Assembly (NCBI RefSeq): GCF_002234675.1
Contig: NC_019875.2
Span: forward strand, 24,394,299 to 24,458,298
Source: Oryzias latipes
Taxonomy: Eukaryota > Chordata > Actinopteri > Beloniformes > Adrianichthyidae
Direction of reading: 5' to 3'
Length of the DNA stretch: 64,000 bases
Shown here: piece by piece, positions 18,401 to 29,625 of the stretch
Position numbering within the stretch: position 1 is the first letter of the stretch
Layout of the letters: each line of letters starts with the position of its first letter
Position numbers and translations under genes: made by a program
The notes under the pieces: generated by a model
Told to the model about the DNA's origin: nothing
Databases searched by the model: none
The model's input: the letters and a program-made list of their open reading frames with translations, nothing else

Positions 18401-18583
18401 ACAAAGCAAAGCATACAAAAAAATCCGTTAAGGGCAAGCGGCTAACCGACAGCTAACACAACACATCGCCCAACTATTGAGACCGACGTAAATTTAACAA
18501 ACTCATCCAAATAGACAATGATTTTTTCTTCTAAAATAATACTTTGGCCAAGACATGTTTCTTACCTGTTCCGTTAGATCCAT
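15465..18583 (-). CDS. cacybp: Calcyclin-binding / Siah-interacting protein, 6 exons, complete
   Basis: Exons on the minus strand: 18583-18566 (only six codons, MDLTEQ), 17691-17481, 17383-17287, 17207-17108, 16768-16674, 15627-15465. Together they give 684 nt, 227 residues; human CACYBP has 228. The N-terminal helical hairpin (about 1-60, rich in Glu, Lys and Gln) is the dimerisation and Siah-binding region. A CS (p23-like) domain covers about 70-165, with the landmark [11 protein letters not shown] and VKNLNGK. The C-terminal SGS region (about 170-227) has [20 protein letters not shown], which binds S100A6 and Skp1 in known homologues. The family bridges Siah1 to Skp1 in beta-catenin turnover and has co-chaperone activity. 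All borders are GT-AG and in frame. It lies head-to-tail with mrps14, as in mammals. Confidence 0.95.
18260..18275. promoter_or_regulatory. Heat-shock-element-like palindrome in cacybp intron 1
   Basis: The sequence CTAGAAGGTTCTAG contains opposed GAA and TTC units, the core of a heat-shock element, with a further TTC ten bases on. It lies about 300 bp inside the cacybp transcription unit in a small CpG-containing patch. Only two to three pentamers are present, so it is a weak candidate. Confidence 0.25.
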
Positions 18584-19181
18584 TCTGGTTCTTCAAATTC
18601 CACTCAGTTTTGTCAAGCAGCACAGCTCTTCGCAGTGAGGAGTTCTAACAATTTGGTTTGGCCCTCTTTAGAATTATTTCCTGCTGTTAAAAGTTCCTTT
18701 AATCTCATTACTGCCACCCAGTGGTTGGAATAAGTAAGATCAGAACAATACACAACAGTAAGATATATTTATTTTAAATTTAGCAGATTTTACGTACTGT
18801 AAATTACTAGTGGCAATATTTATACTCACGAGTTATTTTTTATTTTATTTTAAAGCAGCTATTTCTATTTAGGGTGAGTATATGACCTGACAACAAAAAC
18901 ATTTAGCAACTTGTATCACTGGGACACTTTATTTATTTTTTTTTAGAAATACCATCATGTTCAAATTAAACACCATAAATTAATCCTTTAATAACACTGT
19001 GAAGCTTCAAACAGCCGTGTTGAAAATTACACAGCACATGAATGCTTAATGATGGCTTTAACTTTTCACATCAGTAGATCATTCAGAAGCATTTTTCTCC
19101 ACAATAAACACAGTGTTTGTGTTTATTACCACCACATAAAAAAGAAGGAAAAAAAAAACAGGACACTTTTGTACAACAATA

Positions 19182-19187
19182 TTTATT
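19182..19187 (-). terminator. mrps14: Candidate poly(A) signal of mrps14 (AATAAA)
   Basis: The minus-strand hexamer AATAAA lies about 145 nt downstream of the mrps14 stop. Another AATAAA on the same strand lies near 19121. Either would give a short 3' UTR, as expected for a small housekeeping gene. Confidence 0.5.
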
Positions 19188-19331
19188 ATGTTTTGTTTTT
19201 TTTTACTCTTAGTCGAGCTTAAATACTCAATATTTGCATTACTTCTTTAAGTTCACACAACATTCTAGAAATCTGCAACCTGCATTGCTTTGTTAACACA
19301 CAATCTTACAGACGAATCCAATAGACCACAT

Positions 19332-20870
19332 TCACCACCTTGCCCTGAGAATCCCTGACATCTGGTTGTGGTCAGCTAGGTGTCGGAATACAATTCGACT
19401 CAGTCGCCACCTCCGCTTCACTCCTCGGGGCCGGGAAGTCATCACACACCTGTTGCGTATCCTCACAGGGCAGCTATCTCTCGGGAGTGCTGCAATTTCT
19501 TTGTCTGCTATCTCCTATGAAGACAATTAGACAGGGTTTAGGGATTGTCCGCTACTGGTGTACTTTCAGCTGTTTGACATATATTGTGTGTGCAACTAGA
19601 ACTTTTGTAAAATCGTGACTCTTTAAATAATAAGAGCATACTGTCAAACTTATGGTGTGGCACAATGAGGAACTAGTTGTAAATAGGAAGCTGGAGCCTA
19701 CCTGAAGCTCTTTAGGCAGGATAGTATTCTTTCTTAATGCATTGATCCGTAGCCTTTCATCTGCATAATCGAAGGCCATCTGTCTTCTTTTGACGTCCCT
19801 CAGCATCCTCCAGTCAACATAATAGCTTCTCATCTGCTCCACAGCTCCCCAGCAGCTTCTTAGTGCCTGCACACAACACACATCAAGTTTCTGACAGGTT
19901 TCTCTCCATTTACCACACATTTGCAATCTATTTTCTCTGGTTTTAAGTTTTCACTTGATCTTAGTTCTGTAATGCAAGAGGTGCTTGACAAAATATTGTA
20001 AAAGAAGTCTGTTTGCGATCATCAGTTTAAAAATAATTCCTTCTCATTTTGCGGGCTTGAAACAAGTGGTCCAATAATCTCTTTTTTTATTGCTTTGGCA
20101 CAGTTAAACTAACACTGTTATAGCAGCTTATAGAGTACACCAAAACAAGATAGTAGGTCATGTAAATCGGACCATCTTTAAAAAAACAGTAATGTAAAAG
20201 ATTAAAAAAATGTAAATGTTTTAGGCTTTTTAAGACCAAGAATATAAAATTTAGTATTACAAATTGACCACTGACAGAGAGAAGTGTATTTGGTTCACTG
20301 CTTCATCATTGGTTTAATGAATACAAATATCTCTACTTTTTCCATAAATGTTCTTAACGTGTTTTTTTTAATCATGTTTGTCATAATGTCGGATAAGTCA
20401 ATGTCGAACCCTGATGCAAACGCAGGCTCTGACTAATTGGTTTATCAGAAATGTAATGAGAGCTGCCTGTACCGTCTGCAGAAAACGCAGCAAAGGGAGA
20501 GGTCATAATAATGTCAGTCGATGTTCACAATATGTTAACTTTATACAAAAATGTCAGTCTCTATTCTACAACAGTTTTAAGATAAAGTTACTCTCAATTA
20601 CTGTCTATCCTCCTCAACACAATTTGAACAGTAAAGGAATTTATTATTAAAGTTAAATTTCGCAGCAATTTTATGTCTCCGAGTTAGCTAACATAGTCCA
20701 GGTCAAAAAGAGTTTTTGCACCCTTTATTTGAAACTACATGGGGCGATTTTACAAAAAAAAAAAAAAAACATAGGTCAAAACGTTAATACGTGACCTTTA
20801 CCTGATTTGGTGAGAAGACTGTAGAATAAACGGCATTTAACCCCAAACATGTTAGCCGGCGGGCCGCCAT
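19332..20870 (-). CDS. mrps14: Mitochondrial ribosomal protein S14 (uS14m), 3 exons, complete
   Basis: Exons on the minus strand: 20870-20802, 19866-19702, 19514-19332. They total 417 nt, 138 residues, against about 128 in human. The N-terminus (MAARRLTC...) is a probable mitochondrial targeting segment: basic and without acidic residues for about the first 30 positions. The body carries the family landmarks [52 protein letters not shown] and the C-terminal [18 protein letters not shown]. It is a protein of the small mitoribosomal subunit. All introns are phase 0 with GT-AG borders. The short length and position next to cacybp match the vertebrate arrangement. Confidence 0.95.
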
Positions 20871-20876
20871 ATTGGT
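20862..20876 (-). promoter_or_regulatory. mrps14: YY1-type site overlapping the mrps14 start codon, with a CCAAT motif
   Basis: The minus strand reads CCAATATGGCGGCC, in which the ATG is the mrps14 initiator. AATATGGCGGC matches the YY1 consensus AAnATGGCGGC, which is frequent at translation or transcription starts of ribosomal and mitochondrial housekeeping genes. No TATA box is visible just upstream. Confidence 0.5.
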
Positions 20877-21387
20877 TTAAGAGTGTCCTCTTCACGACGT
20901 GAGCAGGATATGACCATGGTGAGGCTGAAAGTGTCGCCACCTAACGACCAGGAGGGCGCACAACAAAAACCAGAGCCGTTGTAATCTTTAAGAATTAAAT
21001 AACCATGACGGTAAAATATGTCTGAAAAATGCACACTAACCAATAATATGTTCTTAAATTTTTATTGATAGTCATAGCTCAATTTTCAACTATTAAGTTA
21101 GGTTTAGTGGGAATATAAAACATATAAAAACATGTTGATTCTACATTTCTTTTTAATGTTTTGAATTGGAAAGCAAGCTTTACTATGATAGAAACTTGTC
21201 AAAACACATTTAAACAACACATTTTATGGTGAAGATAAGAAAAAATTACAAGACCAATGTGACAATCCTACCAGTAGGTGGCAGTGTAGCGCTTCTGTTT
21301 TCAAACCTTCACAAATCTCAAGTTATTATAATTTTGTAATGAAAAAATGATAAATACATTTCATTAAACTTAAATTCAGCAGTTTCG

Positions 21388-21425
21388 TATTATTATTATT
21401 ATTATTGTTATTATTGGTATTATTT
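21388..21425. repeat. (ATT)n microsatellite
   Basis: A tract of imperfect ATT/TTA repeats with single interruptions (GTT, GGT). Confidence 0.8.
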
Positions 21426-22990
21426 GGTATCCAACAGAATCCCAAACATCTGAGCTTCAGCAGGATGCCCAGCTGTTTTAAAACCTTGAAGGGTAAAAAA
21501 AAAAAAAATACATGGATGCAGATAAACAACAGAAGCTGATTCTATTAAACAATTCTCGTTATTTTAGAGCCTGTAGGGGATGCGTTCATGGTTAAGTATT
21601 AACACATGAGGTTTGGGAGTGCTTCCTCTATAAAAAGGAACATTTTGTGGCTGTAAAAGCTGCAAAGGAATTTGAAAATTGAACAAGAGAAACCAGTTCA
21701 TCTCTGTTGTCTGCAACTGACTACATTTTACACTTTTCATTGAGGATGTAGCAACGTGTCAAATATTTTTTTTTATTTGGATTTAAATGAAATCTAAATG
21801 TCTGACTTAAGTTTGCCATAATGGCAAAAAATATTTTATAAGGAAGTTACTGGTTCTTGAAATGGACAAATATTCTTATTAAAATTAAAAAAATAACGGC
21901 ATCGTCTAGAATAATATATAGTTTATTTGCTGTTGTTTTGTTCCTCAAGGTCTAGTACTCAGTTCAGACTTTTAAAGGAACTATTTTGGGTTCACCAAGA
22001 AGACCAGAAGTTTGTGAAGTTATTCCTTATTATGTAAATATTGAGGACAGCCATGGGTCTTAGATGCATCCCTCAAGGACAGAGAAACAAGAGATTTTCG
22101 ACAAATTTTCTTAAACCTTTGAAAGCAGGAACTGGGTTTTGCTGTGGTTGATTAAAAGTGTACCTCTCTGCTGCAAGCCTTTCAGCATCCTTGGTTTAAA
22201 CTTTTGATTTATCCCTATTTTTAAGCCCTATTTGGGTAAACAATCCTTTATCTGATTAAATTCAGCAACAGCATCAGACAAAATACAAAGAACATCTGTA
22301 CACAGACAGAACAAGCAGCTTTGAGGATGTGTCGTTTGATGCTTTCAAGCATCCCGCTGTGGCTTCAAAACATATGAATGTTCAAAGGAGAACATTTCCC
22401 CAAACTGGGACTTCTCAAGGTCCAAGACTAAAGTACCTTGTACTCAAATCTTACACCACAATTGTGCACTGATGTTCCAAGACCTCAGAAAGACGTTTTT
22501 ACACTAAAGTCACACTATGTCAGACTGGTGTGTTTGTGAGTTCAGCGGAGATTACTCAGACTGCTAACCTCATCTATAAAACTGACAGCAGTCAAGTGAG
22601 GACGGTCAGCACCGTGACACCATGTAACTTAGGGTGGAAGGACAGGTCACAAACCACAGCATCTTGCAGAACAGACTAAACAAACAAGTAATGCACAGTT
22701 TCACTCTCTCAGAAGATACGTTTACATTCCTCCACACGTGGGGCCAGTTGGCTTCGACAGAGAATGAAATCCAAAGTATATTTTGATCAACAATTACAGC
22801 TTCACAGTGGGATATATGATCATGACAACCTTTTCTAAGCAATATAATGAATGTAATTTTCCAGTTTCCATTCCACAGTGATAGCAAATTAACTGAATGG
22901 GTTGTGTACTGCACGTGTGCAAAAACACAACATTTAAATGCACGCACTCTCTTAATGATACATTTAAACAGAAATGTAATCATATTAAGT

Positions 22991-23199
22991 AACCCTTGTG
23001 CTACCTTAGATGACCCCACCCTTACATTGACGTGTTCTCCCTACTATGACAAAGGTGGATAAAGGTGGAAAGATTTCATGTAATCCATGGACACCAGTGA
23101 AGATCACAAATCATTGAAGAAAAAAGGGTTAGAGCACTGTCTAGTGGGTCTAGATGACCCAACTCCCAATGTTAAAGTGCCTAGGATAGCACAAGGGTT
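22991..23199. repeat. 209-bp MITE with perfect AACCCTTGTGCTA ends, copy 1
   Basis: The left end AACCCTTGTGCTA and right end TAGCACAAGGGTT are exact inverted repeats. The interior carries two further pieces in opposite orientation (GATGACCCCACCC near the left; GATGACCCAACTCCC near the right) and a unique block with CATGGACACCAGTGAAGATC. A second copy, inverted, lies at 39361-39567 and matches over most of its length. It is non-coding; the superfamily and target duplication were not determined. Confidence 0.75.
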
Positions 23200-25169
23200 T
23201 CAAGGCAGCATGTTCAGCCTTCATGCGGTCTTTCATTCCACTCTTAAAATGCTACCAAAGGAGATAAATATATATTTTCTCTTATCAGATATTAATACTA
23301 TTTTATGAAATATCACATGGGCAGAAAATGTGCTTGGAACAAAGGTCTGCATATTTTCCTTCTTGTCTAGCAGGAAATTTTGTTAATGAAAAATGAGTTC
23401 TTTAATGACTACCATTCTAGAGGTTTCTTAACAGAATATATTTTAGTTTATTGTCCTCTCTGTTCTGTTGGAGTATTACGATTTAGGCCTTCAAATACTG
23501 GGTACGAACCTTTTTGACCTGATGGTGCACTGGGAACTTGTCAGCGTAAATCAAGCGCAACTCACATAATCGAACTCCAGCAGCAAAACAGAAGGGCGAT
23601 ATTTATGAAAAATCAACATAGTTTCACTTCGACATCTTAAAAAGAATGTCCTTTCAGCTGGGACCATCTAAGTCATCTGTGAAAGTGAAGCCACATTTAC
23701 AGTCTTTATGTTGTTCAAATATTAGACACAAGTCTTCACCAGCTGGCAAAACACAAAGTGTTCCTAACATCTCTGTACCACAACTGAAGGAGACATAACA
23801 GATCTAATACAGTCTATGATCTGGACTGTATTAGGGGTTGTATAAAAAGGTCACATTTAAGGGAGAAGCAGATGTTTTTGTATGAGTTTACATGTTCAAA
23901 AAATACTAACCACCTCCACCATTTTCCAAGACCTCTTTAATTCCAGATGTTAACTTCTAATGAGTCAATTTGGAGCACATAAAAAAACAAAAAAGTACTC
24001 TAATTTCAAAAATGCTGGCACTCCATGAAAATCTCCATGAAATCTAAAATTTAACTTAACCCTCAAGCTTCAAAAACAGCAGAAAATTTCCATAAATCTA
24101 AATGAAATTTCTATAGATAGACACTTGTGTGTGTTGTGGTCTCTCAGTGTCATGAAAGTATAATATGTTGAAATTCCAGTCTACACAAATGCGGTCATTC
24201 CTATGAAATTGGTATCAAATGTGTACAGCTTGTGGTCAAAGAAAAGAGGAAAAAGTGTTACGTGAACCATTTCCTGTATGTCTCTGGCTGAGCTGAGTAA
24301 AATAAATAATTCAAGATGTTGTAAATGTCACAAGCAGAGCTAGTTTACAAGACCTAAACAGGCACAGTATTTAGTGGCTGATGTCTCTGGCAAACCTTTA
24401 TTTAAATGAAAAGAACCAAGCATGTGTGTTTTAATAAATCATCAACAATGAAAGTCTTGTAGCGGCAGAGACTTTTAATCATGGAAAATTCCTACTGTAC
24501 AATAAAACATAAGAACGGGTCTGCAGAAGGGATGTAAAGTTCTCAAGTGTTTATTTCAACCTTGATGCTCATAATTCTCCAACATGAAACCAAATAAAAT
24601 ATTTTTTGGGGGGAAAAATATCCTATAATGGTATAGAGTGCTAACAGACAAACTAACATGTGAACTCTTTCACCTCTTAGTAATTGCTGTTCCTATACAG
24701 CTCATTTAACAGGATCTCTTGACCTAGATGACTCTGTGCTCCCCGTTTTCCATAAGTGTGGAATGTTCTGCTTTCCCTTAGGGTCAGTGGACGAGTTTTC
24801 ATTTTTATGGTATTTATACAGGTTATGACCCACGTCTTTAACCGTTAAGTCTAGACCGTCAACTGAGGGTTTTAAAACACCTAACTAGAGATTATCTTCT
24901 GATGTGTTGCAATAGGGAGTAACTTTGTAAAATACTAAAACCTTTAAGAAAAAAAATCTCTTATTTCCATAAAAAATCCGTTTTAGGTACAAGCAAAAGC
25001 TGGGGTTGAGAAGTGAAATCGGAAAAGGCAACCTCTTTATTACTGACGTCCTGAAATCTAGATATATTACAACACCAATTCTGTCCTTTTTATTTTGATC
25101 AAATTGCACCGTTGTAGATTTGTATTGATGTACAGTTACAATACTGACATAGACATCAGAGCAGTTGCC

Positions 25170-25743
25170 AAAGTTCTCACAGAGGTTTTATCTATTGTAA
25201 AAGTCTTCCCGGTGGTCTTTAAATTATAATTATGCTGTTTTTAGGTAAAATCAAAAAACTGTGTTGTTTTCTAGGACGTAGTTTCTGCAGAGCAGCAGTA
25301 GTTTATTTGAAATTTGTCTCTCAGTTGTGGGTGGGACTGTTAGCAAGAAGTAAGCCCACACTTATATGCCATCATCTCTTTGTTTACACTCTCTCCTGCT
25401 ATAGCTTACAGCCCCTTACAACCACAAGCTAACATTACAGGTGCAACAAAAAACTCGAGCAATACCGAATTCAACCATCCGTATAGTGTGGAGCCCAATG
25501 GCAGCTCAGATTAGGAAAACAAAAACATACATGGATTTTATTTGTCTGCAAGTTGATCATTTTATGTACGATGAACCTTAAAAAACAGCATTTTTCATCT
25601 GCTCTTGATACACAATTTAAGTAAAGAAACAACCAGAAGGCAGTTTTAATCTGAATTTTCTTCACATGTTTTCTCCATCATGAAAAGAAGGCTACAAAAA
25701 CATGTTAAAAATGCTAAAAACACTTAGTGGAAGTGGGTCTTTA
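25170..25743 (+). repeat. TTAAAG-type MITE family, copy A
   Basis: This copy shares ordered blocks with copies B-E: AAAAGTCTTCCCGGTGGTCTTT, TTTCTAGGACGTAGTTTCTGCAG, CAGCAGTAGTTnATTTGAAAT, TTACAnTnTCTC and the right end GTGGGTCTTTAA. Its left terminus is degraded. The centre retains a decayed version of the protein-like segment that is clearer in copies B and C. It is a non-autonomous DNA-transposon relic. Confidence 0.65.
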
Positions 25744-26837
25744 ACATTACAATTTATTTATGAAAATCCGCTTTGGTACATCTGTAAGTTTGCAGAACCT
25801 TGCTGAGAGGAGCTTTTTAATTTAGTTTTTTCTTCAGGTTCAAGCCCGTCAACTTTTCTGTTGGAAAATGTTTTATGCGTTAAAGAGACAGTTTGTTTGT
25901 GTAATGGAACGTTTTGATGTTTACATTTGTCGTTCTATTTTTTTTCAAGAATAAAAGAACAACCATGGAAAACCATTCCATTTATTCAATTGACTTTGTA
26001 TTTTGATGCTGAAACCACTGTGATGGTGGAGGACCGAACAGTATGTTCAAGTAATGAGATTTAAATGCAAATAAGATTAGTTATTTTGGTAAAGATAGAG
26101 AAAAATTATTGTTGCGGCTCGAGGGAGCGGGGCGCTCTGCCACATCTGTGTTTACGCTTTGTTGCAGGACCACCAATGCAGTAGGAAGTGCAGTCTGCAT
26201 GATTTGAAAACAAATCTTTCTCAAGCATATTTTGTAGTGCTGATTGCAAAGCTAAAATTGTTTCCTTTTTGGAAACACACACCAACAAGTTTTATATGTG
26301 TCTGATTTGCCTTGAATGTGGGAAGAGGAATATTTGGCCCTGGCTTTATTTATCCCTGTCACTCACTGTGTAACAGAGTACGTTTGTTTTCCAAAATAAA
26401 TCCCAAAGGTCTGGACCTGTCTGTCAGAGGCTCCTAACCTTGTTCTTACTGTCAGCTAAAATAAATACTGTACTCTACACAGGGGTGATTTGTCAGTCTT
26501 TTAGGGTCTTTACTGATCTTCATCGCAGTAATAAGGAAGAGAGAGTTCAACCTATGAGTGATCATTTAACAAGGAAAGGTCCCCTTTTAAACATCATTGT
26601 TCTGTACTTTATCTATCTTTAGCTGCTTTTACTTGTCTTCAACTCTGAGATTGCCCAACCACACAAAATCTTAATAACGTTTTCTTCCAGTTAGTCTTCA
26701 TAATTTAAGCCTGACACAAAAGAACCAGAGGAATAATACTAAAGGAGAAACAGTTTTTACATTGACTTCTAAGATAATGACCAAAACAGAGCAAGTGAGG
26801 GAATTTCAGATCTGGAATATTCCATCCATCAATTGTT

Positions 26838-26975
26838 TATTACCACCAGTGTGTGAATGTGTGAGTGAATGTGAATGTGTGTGTGACTGGGTGAATGGGT
26901 CTGTGACTGTAAAGTGCTTTGTCCTTGTAGGAAGAAAGGCGCTTTATAAGTATACGCCATTTACCATTTTTATCA
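26838..26975 (+). repeat. L2-like LINE/SINE 3' tail
   Basis: GTGTGAATGTGTGAGTGAAT followed by GTGACTGGGTGAATGG, GTAAAGTGCTTTG and GGCGCTTTATAAGTATACGCC is the familiar 3' end of fish L2-type elements and SINEs that share their tail. Only the tail is present, so it is a severely 5'-truncated insertion lying directly before MITE copy B. Confidence 0.65.
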
Positions 26976-27000
26976 GTATCAAGCTAATATAAGTATTTAT

Positions 27001-27453
27001 TAAAGTCCTACTCCAATCAGCTTTCGAGCTATTTTAGAAAGGCTCCAAGTGGTCTTTGAACTATGATTTTGCAGTTTTTGGCCAAAATCAATCTGTTTAC
27101 CGCCCCTTACAACCACAACCTAACATGACTGGTGCAACGAAAATGGTGAGCAATATTGGAGCGATCCAGCCGTACAGTTTCTGAGCCAGATTCAAGCTCA
27201 GATGAGGAAAGCAAAGACATACATGGATCTAGTTGTCTGCAAGTAGAGGCATCAGAATGGAGCAGAGCAGGGATCTTGAGGCTTGCCAATTGTAGCTTCT
27301 TGGTCATAACTACAAGGTCTTTCAAACAGCATTTGAAACAATTTGAATAAAGACATACTCAAAAATGCAATTTTAAGCTTAATTGTCTCTATTTTTGTCC
27401 CCCATCATTAGAAAAATGCCACAAAAACATGGTTCTCGTCAGTTTGGGTCTTT
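27001..27453 (+). repeat. TTAAAG-type MITE family, copy B, with coding-like remnant
   Basis: The left end TAAAGTCCTACTCCAATCAG and right end GTTTGGGTCTTTGAA are approximate inverted termini. Around 27145-27275 the plus strand reads, with one frameshift, IGAIQPYSF then EPDSSSDEES and LQVEASEW. The same words occur in copy C, so they derive from an ancestral coding segment and not from chance. I recall similar N-terminal motifs in fish proteins annotated as P2X7-like (C-terminal-domain-like) and linked to transposons, but this is a memory-based resemblance. Confidence 0.6.
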
Positions 27454-29198
27454 GAACCTTCCTAATATTAATCAAAACTTCATTGTGGAGAAATTATGGA
27501 GAGCCTTAGTGCTAATGTCAACACAAAATGACAAAGTTCTTTTGTTATCTAGTCATTAATAATGAGTGAACCCTTAAACCCTTAAAGATAGAATTACTCA
27601 GAGGGCAAATTAGTCGTTTGTTTTATCTTATCTTCTCACTTTCACTTCACTACATGCTGTCTTTCTAACAGAAGCCATGTTTAAATTATTTTTACACCAA
27701 AAATATGAGTAAATAGAAGAAATGCTGTTTTCTGTGTTTGGCAATCAATACAAAAAGATGTGCTTTCTGTTTATTAGGAGAAGTATCAAGTGCATATGTG
27801 CCGACAAGCAGCTCTTACGTGCAAATATGGCATCATTAAAGAAGACCAAACATAAAACAAGCTCTGAGGAAGCATTTACAGCCAAACTTTCATGTGGCAT
27901 TCATTTGTTTTCCCTGACATCACTTAGGCTTTATCTGCACTGCTGCCTGTAATCTGATGTGCTTTCTGCCAAAGTCTCACAGGCTCCTTTTACTCTGGAA
28001 GATAATATAACAGCCTGCAAGCCTTTTTTCAGCGATAAACATGTAGAATGTGTTAAATAAAGCACTAACTGCCTTTCCTTTGGTAGGATCTTGTAATTTT
28101 GATTTAAATAGCAGAAAAAAAAGTTTTGCGCTTCATGTCAGAGCTAATATATAATTTAAATGATACCTTTTCTTTTGCCACTTAAAAAAAAAGTTAGGAA
28201 TAAGATGGTGTCATCAAATCTCATTTTTACACATATTTCCCATGTTAGGTAGCTATAGGTTTTGTTTAGATTTATTTTAGTTCCTGTTTCACTGACTCAA
28301 ATCAACCTTTTCAATCAGTAGTTTCCAGATCCACAAGAAAGCACGTAATCCAAGATGTTTGAGTTGCCACTGCCACAGTTAGCCTTTGCATGATTGAATG
28401 TAGCATACAGTTCAAAGGGGATCTTAATGGACTTCTTGTATATTTACCTTGTGAAGCCAATGAGGGTTTAGGTTTATATTACTGAGGGTAGTTGTTTAAA
28501 AAGCATAGCCTTGCAGTTGGTAGAAATGTCTGATTGTTACCAAATGTATTTACAAAGAAGTGAGCAGTAGTTTCAGGAGTCATTCATTGTACATTCACTG
28601 GCCTTTTTAAAAGTTACACCTGTACAGCCTGAATCCACTGGGTGTGAAAACAATTTAAACAATATCACATCTTATTTTAGTTGTTTTATTTGTTTGTTTT
28701 TTGTTCAAATAGTCAGAGAAGTATTCTTAAATTGTTTATTTTAAAAATACTTCTGAGGTATATTGCTTCTAATTAAATAATTTTATATTGTCATATTATG
28801 GAACAACTTGAGTTTTTTTTCCATCTTAATGCTATTTATTTTTTGTACTTATTTATTTTAAAATGAAATGGATTAAAATTTTCATTTTATTCTTGGGCAA
28901 TTTCTGATGATTAGTTGAAGAAGTTGGGGGATTTGATTATTATAATAATTTTTTAACTTGCAAAGCAAATGGTTTTACATCAAATTGTTCAATTAATAAA
29001 CTTGTAATTGAATATTTGATTAAGGAGATGGTGTTATACCAAAAAAAAAAATCTTTAATTGTAATTGTTTTATTTCACTAGTCTACTAGAAACTGGTTAT
29101 ATTTCTTGTTTTCTTTTAATCCAACTTGATTGCATAAAAAAACTGCTGCTAGCAACCATGTTAACAGAATTTTAAGGTGTTCAAGCAGTCATTTACGG

Positions 29199-29625
29199 TT
29201 AAAGTCTCACTCCAATCCTCTTTTATCAATTTTAAAAGCCTTCCCAGTGGTCTTTTTTATTATGATTATGCCATTGTTGACCATTGTTGACCAAACTATG
29301 TTGTTTACTAGGACATAGTTTCTGCAAAGCAGCAGTAGTTCATTTGAAATTCACTTCTGAGTTGTGGGAACACTGTTGGCGTGTTCCAATCATCCGTCCA
29401 TTTACACTCTCTCCCCCTAGCGCACAGCCCCTTCCAACCCAACATTACCGGTGAGACAAAAGTGGCGAGCATTATTGGAGCTATCCAGCCGTACACTTTT
29501 CAGCCACACACCAGTTCAGATGAGGAAAACCAAAATGCAAATGAATCTTTTTGTCTACAAGTGGATGCATCAGAATGGAGAATGCGGCCTGTCAATTGTA
29601 ACATCTACAACACTGCTGCAAGCTT
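29199..29625 (+). repeat. TTAAAG-type MITE family, copy C, with coding-like remnant
   Basis: It begins TTAAAGTCTCACTCCAATCC, the cleanest left terminus of the family. The plus strand at about 29485-29585 reads IGAIQPYTFQPHTSSDEE and LQVDASEW in one frame, parallel to copy B. The right part is missing: the element stops at a poly(T) run near 29630. The following sequence ends GACCTGAAAGGCGG...AATAAAATGT(ATT)n, which looks like a different retroelement tail inserted there. Confidence 0.6.

Noticed and set aside
22606-23019. 137-codon minus-strand frame, the longest outside known genes
   Set aside because: Overlaps the end of a MITE, has no domain, splice partner or start context, and its composition is like chance AT-rich sequence.
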